DNA from: CAYVAP01 sp964521065
GTDB lineage: Bacteria > Bacteroidota > Bacteroidia > J057
Length of the DNA: 64,000 nt
Direction of reading: 5' to 3'
Assembly: GCA_964521065.1 (NCBI GenBank)
Contig: CAZFPQ010000002.1
Span: 22,047 to 86,046 of the forward strand
Below are positions 18,438-28,300 of the stretch, piece after piece; position 1 is the stretch's first letter, and every line of letters starts with the position of its first letter. Both the position numbers and the translations under genes were made by a program. The notes beneath the pieces are model-generated. The model saw only the letters and a program-made list of their open reading frames with translations, was not told the DNA's origin and searched no databases.

Positions 18438-19469
18438 ATGAATCAAGCAATGACAAAAAAAGTAAACGAGAATCGCATAAAATGGGGAATCCTAGGTGTG
18501 GGAGATGTATGTGAGGTAAAAAGTGCTCCTGCCATGCAGATCATCAAGAACTCAGGGGTGGTGGCAGTGATGCGTAGGAATGGAGCGAAAGCAAAAGATT
18601 ATGCAAAAAGGCACCAAGTGCCGAAATGGTATGACCGCGCCGAAGACCTTATCCAGGACCCTGAGGTCAACGCTATTTATATCGCCACCCCTCCAAATGC
18701 CCATTCAGAACTCACAATTAAGGCAGCTTCAGCCGGAAAGCCTATCTATGTAGAAAAGCCAATGGCCAAGTCATTCGCTGAGTGCAAACAAATGATGGCT
18801 GCATGTAAGCAAGCCCATGTCCCCCTCTATGTAGCCTATTACCGCAGGATGCTCCCAAACTTTTTGAAGTTCAAAGAGCTCGTCGAGTCAGGGATTATTG
18901 GCGAAATTCGACTGGTTAAAATTGAACTCTACAAAACCGCAGAGCCTGACATAGTTGCGAACAAGGAAGCAAACCAGGCTTCAAACTGGAGGGTGAATCC
19001 AGAGATTTCTGGAGGAGGATATTTCTTTGACCTAGCCTCTCATCAGTTGGATTTTTTGGACTTTGTATTTGGACCTGTCCAATCCGTTGGAGGACATGCA
19101 GCCAATCAGGCAGGCCTATATCCAGCTGCGGACGTGGTAGTGGGGTATTTTACGTTTGAGAATAATATTCAGGGAGTCGGGAGTTGGTGTTTTACCGCAG
19201 ATGAAACAGCAGAAAAGGATGAGTTGACAGTCATAGGGAGCAAAGGGACATTGAGCACCTCGTTCTTTGGAAAGCCCGAGATCTCATTGGCACTCTCTGG
19301 GGGTAAGGAGAACCAAAAGCTTAGTTTTCAACTACCCAAGCACATTCAGCAACCCCTGATCCAGACAGTAGTGGATGATCTGTTGGGTAAGGGCACCTGT
19401 CCCAGTACCGGCGCTACTGCGATCCGCACAAATTGGGTCATAGAGGAAATGACCAATAGGTTCGCCTAG
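18438..19469 (+). CDS. Gfo/Idh/MocA-family NAD(P)-dependent oxidoreductase
   Basis: A 343-residue cytoplasmic protein without a signal peptide. The Rossmann dinucleotide motif is at the start (KWGILGVGDVCEVKSAPA), followed by the family EKP motif (PIYVEKPMAKSFAECK), where the Lys is catalytic, and the C-terminal alpha/beta domain with GGGYFFDLASHQLDFLDFVFG, whose Asp and His usually act on the sugar. Family members oxidise or reduce sugars, inositols and sugar acids, and some act as NAD-dependent glycosidases. It is the only clearly cytoplasmic enzyme between rhaT and the GH2 gene, so it probably handles an intracellular monomer or lyase product, such as a keto-deoxy uronate. This is inference; the substrate is not readable. 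M5 (18450) is a possible alternative start. Confidence 0.85.
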   Translation: MNQAMTKKVNENRIKWGILGVGDVCEVKSAPAMQIIKNSGVVAVMRRNGAKAKDYAKRHQVPKWYDRAEDLIQDPEVNAIYIATPPNAHSELTIKAASAGKPIYVEKPMAKSFAECKQMMAACKQAHVPLYVAYYRRMLPNFLKFKELVESGIIGEIRLVKIELYKTAEPDIVANKEANQASNWRVNPEISGGGYFFDLASHQLDFLDFVFGPVQSVGGHAANQAGLYPAADVVVGYFTFENNIQGVGSWCFTADETAEKDELTVIGSKGTLSTSFFGKPEISLALSGGKENQKLSFQLPKHIQQPLIQTVVDDLLGKGTCPSTGATAIRTNWVIEEMTNRFA

Positions 19470-19531
19470 TAGTCGAATTACAAGAACGCCTGGAATTCCT
19501 CATCACCTTCCACATTCTCAATGGTTTCCCT

Positions 19532-21388
19532 ATGAGCTCCTATCATGCCCTGCTTACATTGGCCTCCGGGCTACTTCTTATCAGCACAATTAGCGGTTGC
19601 AAAGAGACAGCCCCACTCCCACCGCCCAACATTCTCTGGATCGTAAGTGAAGACAACTCCCCTTTCCTGGGAGCCTATGGCGACAGCTTTGCCACTACCC
19701 CCAACCTTGACAAGTTGGCGGCTGAAGGGGTGCTATACGAACATGCTTTTGCCTCGGCCCCGGTCTGCGCGCCTTCTCGCAATACCCTCATTACCGGCGT
19801 TTATCCTCCTTCGATGGGTACCCAGCACATGCGGAGCAAGTATGCTTTGCCTGCCTTTATACGATTCTTCCCCACTTACCTGAGAGAAGCTGGCTACTAC
19901 ACGACCAACAATTTCAAGAAAGATTACAACGTAGCCGTAGATCAGTCTGAACAGGCCTGGGACGAGTCTAGCAAGGAGGCTACTTATCAAAATCGCCGAC
20001 CCGGCCAACCTTTCTTTGCCGTATTCAACCATACAGTTTCTCACGAAAAAAGTATTCATACGTCGATCCCATCAGTCAACCTTCGCCATGATCCCGAGCG
20101 AGTGCCTATTCCTCCTTATCACCCACCTACCGAGGAGATGAAGCACGACTGGGCCCAGTACTACGATAAGGTAGAGGACATGGACAGGCAAGCGGGAGAC
20201 CTGCTGGCGCAATTGGAAGCTGATGGCTTAGCAGACAATACAATCGTATTTTACTACAGCGACCACGGAGGCATACTAGGACGTAGCAAGCGTTTTCTTT
20301 TTGAGTCTGGGTTACGCATTCCCCTGATCGTGCGGGTACCAGAGAGGTATAAACACCTGATTGACCTACCCCCTGGCAGCAAAAGCAATCGCCTTGTAAG
20401 CTTTATTGACTTTGCTCCTACGGTACTGAGTCTGGCGGGGATCGAGATTCCCGATTACATGCAGGGCAATGCCTTTATGGGCGAGTCAGCCATCGAAGAC
20501 CTCGCATATGCTTTTGGATTTCGAGGGAGAATGGATGAAGTGTATGACCTAGGCCGCACTGCCAGGGACGAACGCTTCCGCTACGTCCGCAATTTCATGC
20601 CGCATCGTATCTACGGCCAATACCTGAGCTACCTGTGGCGGGCCCCTTCCATGCAATCGTGGGACAGTGCCTTTCAGGCCGGGGGGCTAACCGAGGTCCA
20701 ATCTGCCTTCTTTCAGCCCAAACCCACCGAAGAACTCTATGACGTACGAGTCGATCCCCATAACACCCAGAACCTCGCCGGAAACCCTGCTTATGCAGAA
20801 GACCTGAGGCGAATGCGTCAGGCGACCTTTGATTGGATGGCCACCATTCGTGATGCGGGACTGATGCCAGAGGCAGAGATGATCCACCGGACGGGCGACA
20901 GCAGTACCTATGAATACGTCCACAGCGACGCCTATCCCTTTGATCGGATTCTAGAGACTGCTGACTGGGCTACCCAACGTGATCCAGCTTATGTGCCAGC
21001 CTTGCTAGACCGTAAGGATGATCCCAATGAAGCCGTGCGATACTGGGTCGCTACAGGGTTGACAATCCTGAGTAAAGAGAAGCCTGAAGTGAGCGCTGTC
21101 TTGGCTCAGCTATGCATGGATCAATCTCCTAATGTAGCTATCGCTGCTGCAGAGGGACTGTTGAACACAGGAGAGAATGAGTTGGGACTTTCGGTCCTGG
21201 AGCGGTACCTCGACCACCCAGAAGAGAAAGTACGCGTCCATGCCCTAAATATCATCCGGGTCATTGGAGAGGCCGCGCGGCCTCTCTTTCCCAAATTGCG
21301 AAAGCTGGTAGAGACAGGCGAGGACGGTTTCCAAGTTTATGATGTGCAGGCAGCCAAGGGAGTACTTAAACGGATGGAGGGAAGATAA
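19532..21388 (+). CDS. S1-family sulfatase with C-terminal HEAT repeats (lipoprotein)
   Basis: A 618-residue protein with a lipoprotein signal ending STISGC (Cys23). The sulfatase domain starts with ILWIVSEDNSPFLGAYGD. The formylglycine motif is C-A-P-S-R with Cys79, followed by NTLITGVYP; the metal site is in YYSDHGGILGRSKR. The WIVSEDNSP start resembles the sulfamidase-like S1_8 group, recalled and not checked. The last 130 residues, after about 490, are repeated helix pairs (DPNEAVRYWVATGLTIL, SPNVAIAAAEGLLNTG, EEKVRVHALNIIRVIG) and look like HEAT repeats, a probable protein- or glycan-binding scaffold. The gene is visibly richer in G+C than neighbours (65, 55 and 48 percent in three hand-counted 60-base lines, against 43 percent in one line at 23161). 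Confidence 0.88.
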   Translation: MSSYHALLTLASGLLLISTISGCKETAPLPPPNILWIVSEDNSPFLGAYGDSFATTPNLDKLAAEGVLYEHAFASAPVCAPSRNTLITGVYPPSMGTQHMRSKYALPAFIRFFPTYLREAGYYTTNNFKKDYNVAVDQSEQAWDESSKEATYQNRRPGQPFFAVFNHTVSHEKSIHTSIPSVNLRHDPERVPIPPYHPPTEEMKHDWAQYYDKVEDMDRQAGDLLAQLEADGLADNTIVFYYSDHGGILGRSKRFLFESGLRIPLIVRVPERYKHLIDLPPGSKSNRLVSFIDFAPTVLSLAGIEIPDYMQGNAFMGESAIEDLAYAFGFRGRMDEVYDLGRTARDERFRYVRNFMPHRIYGQYLSYLWRAPSMQSWDSAFQAGGLTEVQSAFFQPKPTEELYDVRVDPHNTQNLAGNPAYAEDLRRMRQATFDWMATIRDAGLMPEAEMIHRTGDSSTYEYVHSDAYPFDRILETADWATQRDPAYVPALLDRKDDPNEAVRYWVATGLTILSKEKPEVSAVLAQLCMDQSPNVAIAAAEGLLNTGENELGLSVLERYLDHPEEKVRVHALNIIRVIGEAARPLFPKLRKLVETGEDGFQVYDVQAAKGVLKRMEGR

Positions 21389-21467
21389 CTCAGTGTGCTC
21401 AATCAGGTATAACTCAGACTCGCAACAAGCGGTGGTGTCCTATGAGGATCAAAATGCACAGACACTT

Positions 21468-21485
21468 AACCCAATGCTTTGGGTT
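21468..21485 (+). other. Hairpin in the 5' leader of the PL25-like lyase gene
   Basis: AACCCAA (21468-21474) and TTGGGTT (21479-21485) form a perfect 7-bp stem with a TGCT loop. It ends 21 bp before the ATG at 21507. It has no T-run, so it is not a terminator. It may affect mRNA stability or translation between the sulfatase and lyase genes. Confidence 0.35.
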
Positions 21486-21506
21486 TGGACCACGCTACTA
21501 AACAGG

Positions 21507-22886
21507 ATGAATGACATGAAACCTTTACTTTCAATCCTTTTCATACTCGCCTGTATGATCTTTTCTTGTTCCCAAACAGAACAAGAGGTTGAATACTTCG
21601 CAAACAATGCCTTTGGCAACCCCATTACAGGCAATGCTGGGGAATATTATCAGGGGGTAACCTATGTCGCCTTCCAAGGAGAAAAGGAAGACCCTTACGT
21701 AGCAGCTTATGACCATGAAGAGGGCAAATGGCTTGGTCCCTTTAAGGCTGGCACAAGCCTACTGGGCAAAACCCCTGGGAAGAAGATTGATAACCACGGA
21801 AAACCCTCTCTAGTCGTAGACAGTGAAGGCTATATTCACCTGGTATTCGGAGGACATGGCGGAACCAGAGACCTAGGCGAAAATACCCTAGGCAATTACA
21901 ATGATGGGAAACAAATCCACGTAAAGACCCGCAACCCAGAGGATATTAGTTCTTGGGAGGTGGTAGATAACCTCCCGCCATTCGCTACCTACAGTCAGTT
22001 TGTCAAAATGGACAATGGCGATATTTATTTGTTCTATCGTCATGGCGCGCACCGCAGCGATTGGGTGTATCAGGTGTCAAAAGATGATTGTCGTACCTTC
22101 TCGCCTAAAGTGTCCTTTCTTAAAGCAAAACCTGCCGCTCCGATCCCTGCTAGTGATAACGTTTGGGACTCGTGGTACATCAATCTCAGGAGAGGCAGAG
22201 GCAGTGATATCCTTGTATCCTACAACTACCATGTATGCCATAACATGAGTCCTGGTGTACACGCAGGCAGACGCCACAATTGCTACTTCATGCGGTTTGA
22301 CACCGATCAAAACCAATGGCACAACATAAAGGGGGAGACGCTACAGCTTCCTATTACAAAAGCCTATGCGGATACGATGACATTGGCTATAAATACCGAA
22401 GACAGATGGAACCATCTCGGACGGGTAGGACTTACCAAAGACGGCTATCCCATTATCAATTGGTATGAAGGGAAAAATGATGGTTCCAGACATGGCGGCC
22501 CCAAACAACTGGTACAGTATCACTGGTCCGGTGAAAAATGGATGGGAGGTAGGACGAATGTACCCTTAGAGGCTAGAGGGGAGGTACAAGCCAAATCTCG
22601 GGACTCGATTAGTTATTTATTGGGTTCTACAGAGGCGCAATCAGGGGAAGTTAGCTGGTGGGAAAGTGTCAATGGGGGAGAAACCTTTAGCCAAGGAGAG
22701 GTGCTGGTAAGTGCTGAAGGAGGAACGTTTAGCCTGTCGCATTTCGTCAGAAATGCCCATCCGGATGCCCGCATACTCGCCACCCAGAAAATAGCCGGAA
22801 CCGACTATTCCAAAATTTACCTTTTGGGAAACCAGGGAGCAATCTCTCGATCAGGGTCAGAAGCCCATACCCAGCATGTTGAGTAG
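21507..22886 (+). CDS. BNR beta-propeller lyase, PL25-like (ulvan lyase type), lipoprotein
   Basis: About 459 residues from the ATG at 21507 (or 21516). The longer frame from 21339 overlaps the sulfatase and lacks a signal, whereas this start gives a lipoprotein signal ending MIFSC. The body is a BNR-type propeller (GKPSLVVDSEGYIHLVFGG; GRVGLTKDGYPIINWYEGK). His97 and His117 are 20 residues apart, Tyr162 follows 45 later and Arg178 16 after that. From memory, the PL25 ulvan lyase PLSV_3936 uses H123, H143, Y188 and R204: the same spacing of 20, 45 and 16. That makes an endo-acting lyase cleaving next to GlcA/IdoA in a Rha-uronate backbone the best call. It lies between sulfatases, and the DUF1961 gene follows at once. 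Confidence 0.82.
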   Translation: MNDMKPLLSILFILACMIFSCSQTEQEVEYFANNAFGNPITGNAGEYYQGVTYVAFQGEKEDPYVAAYDHEEGKWLGPFKAGTSLLGKTPGKKIDNHGKPSLVVDSEGYIHLVFGGHGGTRDLGENTLGNYNDGKQIHVKTRNPEDISSWEVVDNLPPFATYSQFVKMDNGDIYLFYRHGAHRSDWVYQVSKDDCRTFSPKVSFLKAKPAAPIPASDNVWDSWYINLRRGRGSDILVSYNYHVCHNMSPGVHAGRRHNCYFMRFDTDQNQWHNIKGETLQLPITKAYADTMTLAINTEDRWNHLGRVGLTKDGYPIINWYEGKNDGSRHGGPKQLVQYHWSGEKWMGGRTNVPLEARGEVQAKSRDSISYLLGSTEAQSGEVSWWESVNGGETFSQGEVLVSAEGGTFSLSHFVRNAHPDARILATQKIAGTDYSKIYLLGNQGAISRSGSEAHTQHVE

Positions 22887-22893
22887 CAAGCAT

Positions 22894-23709
22894 ATGAATA
22901 TGAAATTCAAAAAAATCAAGTTGTTGAGCATCGCCTTCATCATGCTCTTGCCATTAAAGGCCGCATGTCAGGAAAAAGGATTTGGCTTTGATTGCTTGAA
23001 TGAGTCAGATGAATGGAAATTAGCCTTCGCAGACGAATGCACCGACGACTGGACAAAAAAATGGTTTTGGGATGGGCTTCTCGCTACCGTAGAAAACACA
23101 CAGGAAGGCATGCATTTTTCTGCTGGGCCTGAAGCGAAAAATGACGCCCATCACGCCGTTTTATGGGCCAAAGAATCCTTCCAGGGGGATATCAAAATTG
23201 AGTACGATTACACCCGAACAGATTCGGCAATTCGATACGTTACCATTCTGTACATTCAGGCTACCGGAGATCAAGAGGGGGACTTTATGGCTGATATCGC
23301 AGAATGGAACCAGTTCAGAGAGGTTCCTTCTATGCGGAAATATTTTGAAAACGTGAACCTGCTCCACATAAGCTATGCGGCATTTGGCAACGAAGGGGAC
23401 GGCTTGCATTACATCCGGGCCCGCAGGTATCCCAAGCCGCAGGATAAGGGATTTGACATAACCCGCATCGCGCCTTCTTACGACTACAAAGGCTTTGTCA
23501 AGACTGGTCAACGCTACCCAACTATCAAGTCAGAGGACAAGTTATTCTTCAGGCTTGAGAGTACGGATGGGGAAGAACTATTCACCTGGGACTTATCAAC
23601 CGTCGAACCTATCACAGAAGGGAGAATAGGGTTGCGCCACATGTATTCCCGTTCCGCTATTTACAAGGATTTCAAGGTCTACACCAGACAACGTAAAAAC
23701 GAGCATTAG
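22894..23709 (+). CDS. Secreted DUF1961-family protein
   Basis: About 271 residues with a signal peptide (MKFKKIKLLSIAFIMLLPLKAACQ, written in parts: basic start, hydrophobic core, cleavage near CQ). The rest is beta-rich and matches the DUF1961 jelly-roll family (LAFADECTDDWTKKWFWDG, IEYDYTRTD, MADIAEWNQ, GRIGLRHMYSRSAIYKDFKVY). The closing strand pattern is like concanavalin-type laminin-G folds. The function of the family is not established. The start at 22876 would overlap the preceding stop by 11 bp; ATG 22894 or 22900 gives a normal signal peptide. Its position right after the propeller lyase and before a sulfatase makes it a candidate glycan-binding protein or an uncharacterised lyase/hydrolase of the same pathway. 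Confidence 0.75.
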   Translation: MNMKFKKIKLLSIAFIMLLPLKAACQEKGFGFDCLNESDEWKLAFADECTDDWTKKWFWDGLLATVENTQEGMHFSAGPEAKNDAHHAVLWAKESFQGDIKIEYDYTRTDSAIRYVTILYIQATGDQEGDFMADIAEWNQFREVPSMRKYFENVNLLHISYAAFGNEGDGLHYIRARRYPKPQDKGFDITRIAPSYDYKGFVKTGQRYPTIKSEDKLFFRLESTDGEELFTWDLSTVEPITEGRIGLRHMYSRSAIYKDFKVYTRQRKNEH

Positions 23710-23870
23710 CATCCTGCTTCTTTTGTCCTTGATCCTGAGTATACTTTGGGCAATTGGCCAGTTCATTTATGCAGGGAATCAAAAGCCTAAGAGCATCTTT
23801 TTCAAATCGGATGATCAAGAAATCAACAAGAAGACTATCTGATCATCGAGCACTGGCAATCAACAGAAAC

Positions 23871-25277
23871 ATGCAAAAATCTTTCTTTCTCATAGTTGCT
23901 TCAATTGCCATCTGGGGATCTTGCACCCCTCAGCAAGAGCAAGCTGGAAAAGCATATACCACACCCAACATTCTCTTCATAGCCGTAGACGACTTGAGGC
24001 CAGAACTCAACTTTTACGGGGCTACTCACATCCAGTCTCCGAACTTGGATAAACTTGCAAGTAAGAGTCTGGTATTTGACCGTGCATACTGCAACATTCC
24101 GGTTTGCGGGGCCTCTCGGGCTAGTCTGATGACCGGGGCTCGACCGACCCGAAAGCGCTTCATTAATTACAGTTCACAAAAGGACATAGATTATCCAGAA
24201 GCAGTCTCTTTGCCGATGATACTCAAGCAGCATAACTATATCACCATATCGAATGGGAAAATATATCATCATAAATATGACGATTCCCTCGCTTGGGATG
24301 AGATTTGGCATCCCGATCCACAGTGGGACTTCGCCTTGCCAGAAAGTCAGCAGATAAAAAAGGAAACCAAAAGAGGCTTACCCATAGAGGCAGCAGATGT
24401 GGCAGATTCGGTTTATCGAGATGGGAAGCTGGCCTTGAAGGTGATCGCTGATTTACGGAAGCTTAAGCAGCAAACCCAACCTTTCTTTCTGGCTATGGGC
24501 GTTGCAAAGCCTCATCTCCCCTTTACCGCCCCCAAGAAATATTGGGACCTGTATGACCGAGATTCTATCGCCTTGCCAGAGAGTTACGTCCAGCCTGAGA
24601 ACACGCCTAAAAGAGCATTTCATAAGTTTGGAGAGTTACGTCAATACAAGGGAATTCCAAAACAAGGAGACGTACCCGAAGGGTTGGCAAAAGAACTTAT
24701 CCACGGATATTATGCCTGCGTGAGCTACATAGACGCTCAGATTGGGCTGGTACTTGATGAGTTGGAGAGCTTGGGGTTAGCTGAGAATACCATCGTCATT
24801 CTCTGGGGGGATCACGGATGGAACCTTGGGGATCACAAACTGTGGTGTAAACACGTGACCTTCGAAACGGCCATGAGAACGCCCCTCATCTTGAAAGTAC
24901 CGGGGAAAACGAATGGGGAAAGGACGAATGTGATTACAGAGTATATCGACATTTACCCAACCCTTACAGAGCTTGCTGGATTGACTGCCCCAGAAACAGC
25001 AGTTGGTCAAAGCATGGTTCCAATTCTCAATGGAATTGATAGTGACAAAGATTGGGCAGTCTCCAAATTCAAAGATGCTGTCACATTGATCAAAGGTGAT
25101 CTCTTTTACACCGAGTGGACGGACGACCAAGGCATCGCCAGCGAGCGAATGCTTTTTGACCATAGAACCGATCCATTAGAATTGGATAACCTAGCGGAAA
25201 AAGAGCAACACGAGGAACTCGTAAAAAGCCTATCTACAGAACTAAGGGTACGCTGGGGAAAACACTTTTTGGATTAG
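23871..25277 (+). CDS. S1_7-like (iduronate-2-sulfatase-like) sulfatase with CGASR motif
   Basis: About 468 residues from ATG 23871, which gives a lipoprotein signal (AIWGSC, Cys18); the frame from 23754 adds a non-signal leader. Features: ILFIAVDDLRPELNFYGA, the formylglycine site C-G-A-S-R at Cys79 followed by ASLMTGARPTRKR, PFFLAMGVAKPHLPF, and the metal site in LWGDHGWNLGDHKLWCKH. These are typical of iduronate-2-sulfatase relatives (SulfAtlas S1_7 by recollection). The third motif position is Ala rather than the usual Pro, as also in the fusion at 51932. It most likely desulfates a uronic acid or rhamnose residue in the periplasm. It precedes the second GH78 by 52 bp. Confidence 0.88.
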   Translation: MQKSFFLIVASIAIWGSCTPQQEQAGKAYTTPNILFIAVDDLRPELNFYGATHIQSPNLDKLASKSLVFDRAYCNIPVCGASRASLMTGARPTRKRFINYSSQKDIDYPEAVSLPMILKQHNYITISNGKIYHHKYDDSLAWDEIWHPDPQWDFALPESQQIKKETKRGLPIEAADVADSVYRDGKLALKVIADLRKLKQQTQPFFLAMGVAKPHLPFTAPKKYWDLYDRDSIALPESYVQPENTPKRAFHKFGELRQYKGIPKQGDVPEGLAKELIHGYYACVSYIDAQIGLVLDELESLGLAENTIVILWGDHGWNLGDHKLWCKHVTFETAMRTPLILKVPGKTNGERTNVITEYIDIYPTLTELAGLTAPETAVGQSMVPILNGIDSDKDWAVSKFKDAVTLIKGDLFYTEWTDDQGIASERMLFDHRTDPLELDNLAEKEQHEELVKSLSTELRVRWGKHFLD

Positions 25278-25329
25278 CATCTACTCTGATACACAATTTC
25301 CAAAAATATACCAAAGAGCAGGAATAGTC

Positions 25330-28300
25330 ATGAACGTTTACCTAGCTAAATGGATAAGCTCGCTTGCTAAGTGGGAAGTAGGATCTGTGATGTTACTCGT
25401 ACTCCTGCTTCCGTTAAGCTCTTGTAATACCTCAAATGTCAACCTATTAGATCTCCGCTGCGAATACCGTAGAGATCCGCTGGGAATTGATAATACAAGG
25501 CCCCGTCTGAGTTGGAAACTGCTGGACCCTTCTCGACAGAGGGGACAAAAACAAACTGCTTACCAGGTTATAGTCGCCAGTAGCCTTGAAAAGCTGGAAA
25601 GGAAAGTGGGGCACCTGTGGGACTCTGGCAAAACGGAATCTCAGCAATCGGTCAATGTCGTATACGCTGGGGCCGAACTGTCGTCTGGGCAGTCATGCTA
25701 CTGGAAAGTCAGGATTTGGGACAAAGATGGGAATCCATCGGCTTGGAGCGAAACGGGCAGATTCAGTATGGGCTTGCTATCCGCTGGAGATTGGCAAGGG
25801 GAATGGATTATGAAAGAAAATCAACTCAAAACAGATCATAATTGGTACCGCAAGAGTTTTGAGTTGGAAGACAAGGCGACATCGGCATTCGTGTACGTGG
25901 CTTCGTTTGGGTATCACGAGCTCTATGTCAATGGAAAAAAGGTAACTGAGAATGTCTTAAATCCAGTTTCCTCTTTCATGAAGAAGCGAATTCCCTATCT
26001 GACCTATGACATAGAGAATCTCTTGGAAGAAGGGAAAAATGTAATCGCGGTATGGCATGCAGCAGGTTGGGCGCGCTGGCCCAGGGTAACAGAGATGATG
26101 AATCCCCCTTTTGTGTTCAAGGCACAGGCGAAAATCACCACAAAGGCTGATACGCTTCTTCTCGGTACCGATCAGAGCTGGAAATGTAAAAAAAGCCATA
26201 GTGAGTATGTGGGAAATTGGGATATACTCGACTTTGGGGGAGAGAAGATTGATGACCGAAAGCGGGAAGATGATTGGAATACGGCAGCGTATGATGACAG
26301 GAATTGGGTACACGCGCATGTCTATGATCCCGCGGCCCTCAATGCCCAAATCGAAGGGGACAATATCCTCCTGACCTTGAATAGCAATAAGAGTCGATTC
26401 TTAAGGAAGGAATACCAAGCCATTACAGCAGAGCTAAGTCCGCAAATGGTAGAACCACAGGTGCGATATAAAGAGATCGCCCCTGTGGCAGTCGAGAAAA
26501 GTAGCGACACTACCTACCTGATTGACATGGGAGAAAACTACACGGGCTTTTTTGAAATAAACCTCTACCATGGGCAGGAGGGGGATTCTGTTCTGTTTGA
26601 AATTGCAGATCGAGAGGAGGTGACGTCTTCCTGGAACCAAAAAAGCAAGTATATCTATGGAGCGTCAGGAGAAGGGCGTTTTGCCAATCGATTCAATGTG
26701 GCCGGAGGGCGTTGGATTACGGTTTACGGGTTGAAGTATCAACCCGAACTAAAGGATATCAAGGGCTACGTGGTCACCAACGACCGCAGGCAAATCAGTA
26801 GTTTTGAAAGTTCCAGCGAATTGCTCAACCGCATCTATCAGGTCAACCTTAATACCCACCTTGCCAATACCATGGATGGGATCATGGTGGATTGCCCACA
26901 CCGGGAACGAAGAGGTTGGGGCGAAGTGACCGTTGCAGGTACCTATGGCGATGCCCTCCCCAATTTTGAAAGTGGTGCGTTCCTAGACCAGTATATGCAG
27001 TACATGCGCGATGCGCAGTTTGAAGATGGCCGCAACCGTGGGATAGTCAATGAGCAGGATCGCCCTTTTTTGATGTGGAAGGCCAATAACCCCATCACCA
27101 TTTGGGAAACCTATCGCCACTTTGGAGACAAGAAGGTATTGGAAGACAACTATGCCTCCATGCAAAAATGGATGGAGTGGATGCACAATGCTTCTGACTA
27201 TGCCGAGGGCGGCGCCTTAAAAATAGGCACCCCCGGGAAACGAGAAATGCCAGGCTTGGGAGACTGGTGCACCCCCAGAGGCAATTTCTGGACCAGCAGC
27301 AATTCACCCGATGCGGCACATTTCAATAACTGCGTGTATGCCTTTATGCTAGAGTGCGCCATGAACATGGCCAAAGCCATGAAGCTTACCGCAGACGCTA
27401 GCATGTATGCGGATCGATTGGCCGTCCAGCGAAGAGCCACTCACCACAACTCTTATCATCCCGAAACGGGACAATACCTGGATGGCAAACAGGTAGACCA
27501 GGCATTTGCCTTGCTCACAGGTGTTACCCCTATGAGCGAGCGCTCTAAAGTGCTCCGCCAATTGGAGAACAACCTACTATATACCTTCCCCTATTACGAC
27601 ACGGGCAGTTCTGGACAGGCGCTTTACACCCGTTATTTCATTGAGCATGAACGCATGGACCTCATCTATGAGTTGCTCCGAGACAAAGCCCATCCCAGCT
27701 ATGGTTACTTTTTGGAGCAGGGCAAAACCACCTGGCCGGAGCGTTGGTCAGCGGTAGGCAACAGCCAGATTCACACCTGTTACACAGGAATAGGGGGATA
27801 TTTCATCAAGGGTTTTGGAGGCATTCGAACGGCAAAGGAGCAAGTTGGCTATCAGCATTTTGAGTTAAAGCCAGCCCCCGTCGGGAATTTGACGTTTGCA
27901 AATACGGAGTTTGAGTCCATGTACGGCACCATTGTTTCTAACTGGAAACGAGAGGAAAATACCCTCACCTATCATGTAGAAATCCCCGTCAACACCACGG
28001 CCAAAGTTTTCATACCCGCGACTTACGCCGATGTCGTATCAGAAAGTGGGGTATTGGCTGCTAAATCAGAGGGCGTTGCCTATTTAGGCACCGAAGCCCA
28101 CAAAGCCGTTGGTAATTATGTACTATATGAATTGGCGTCTGGCCAGTATGATTTTACCGTGGAGGAGATGCCAGATACCTCATTTCCAGATCCCATATCT
28201 ACTGTAGAAAATCTGGCGACCATCGGCAGGATGAGCGCTTCCTCCATGTTTATAGAAACCGAAAAACTTCCGGGTTTTGAGGCATTTAAGGCCAATGATG

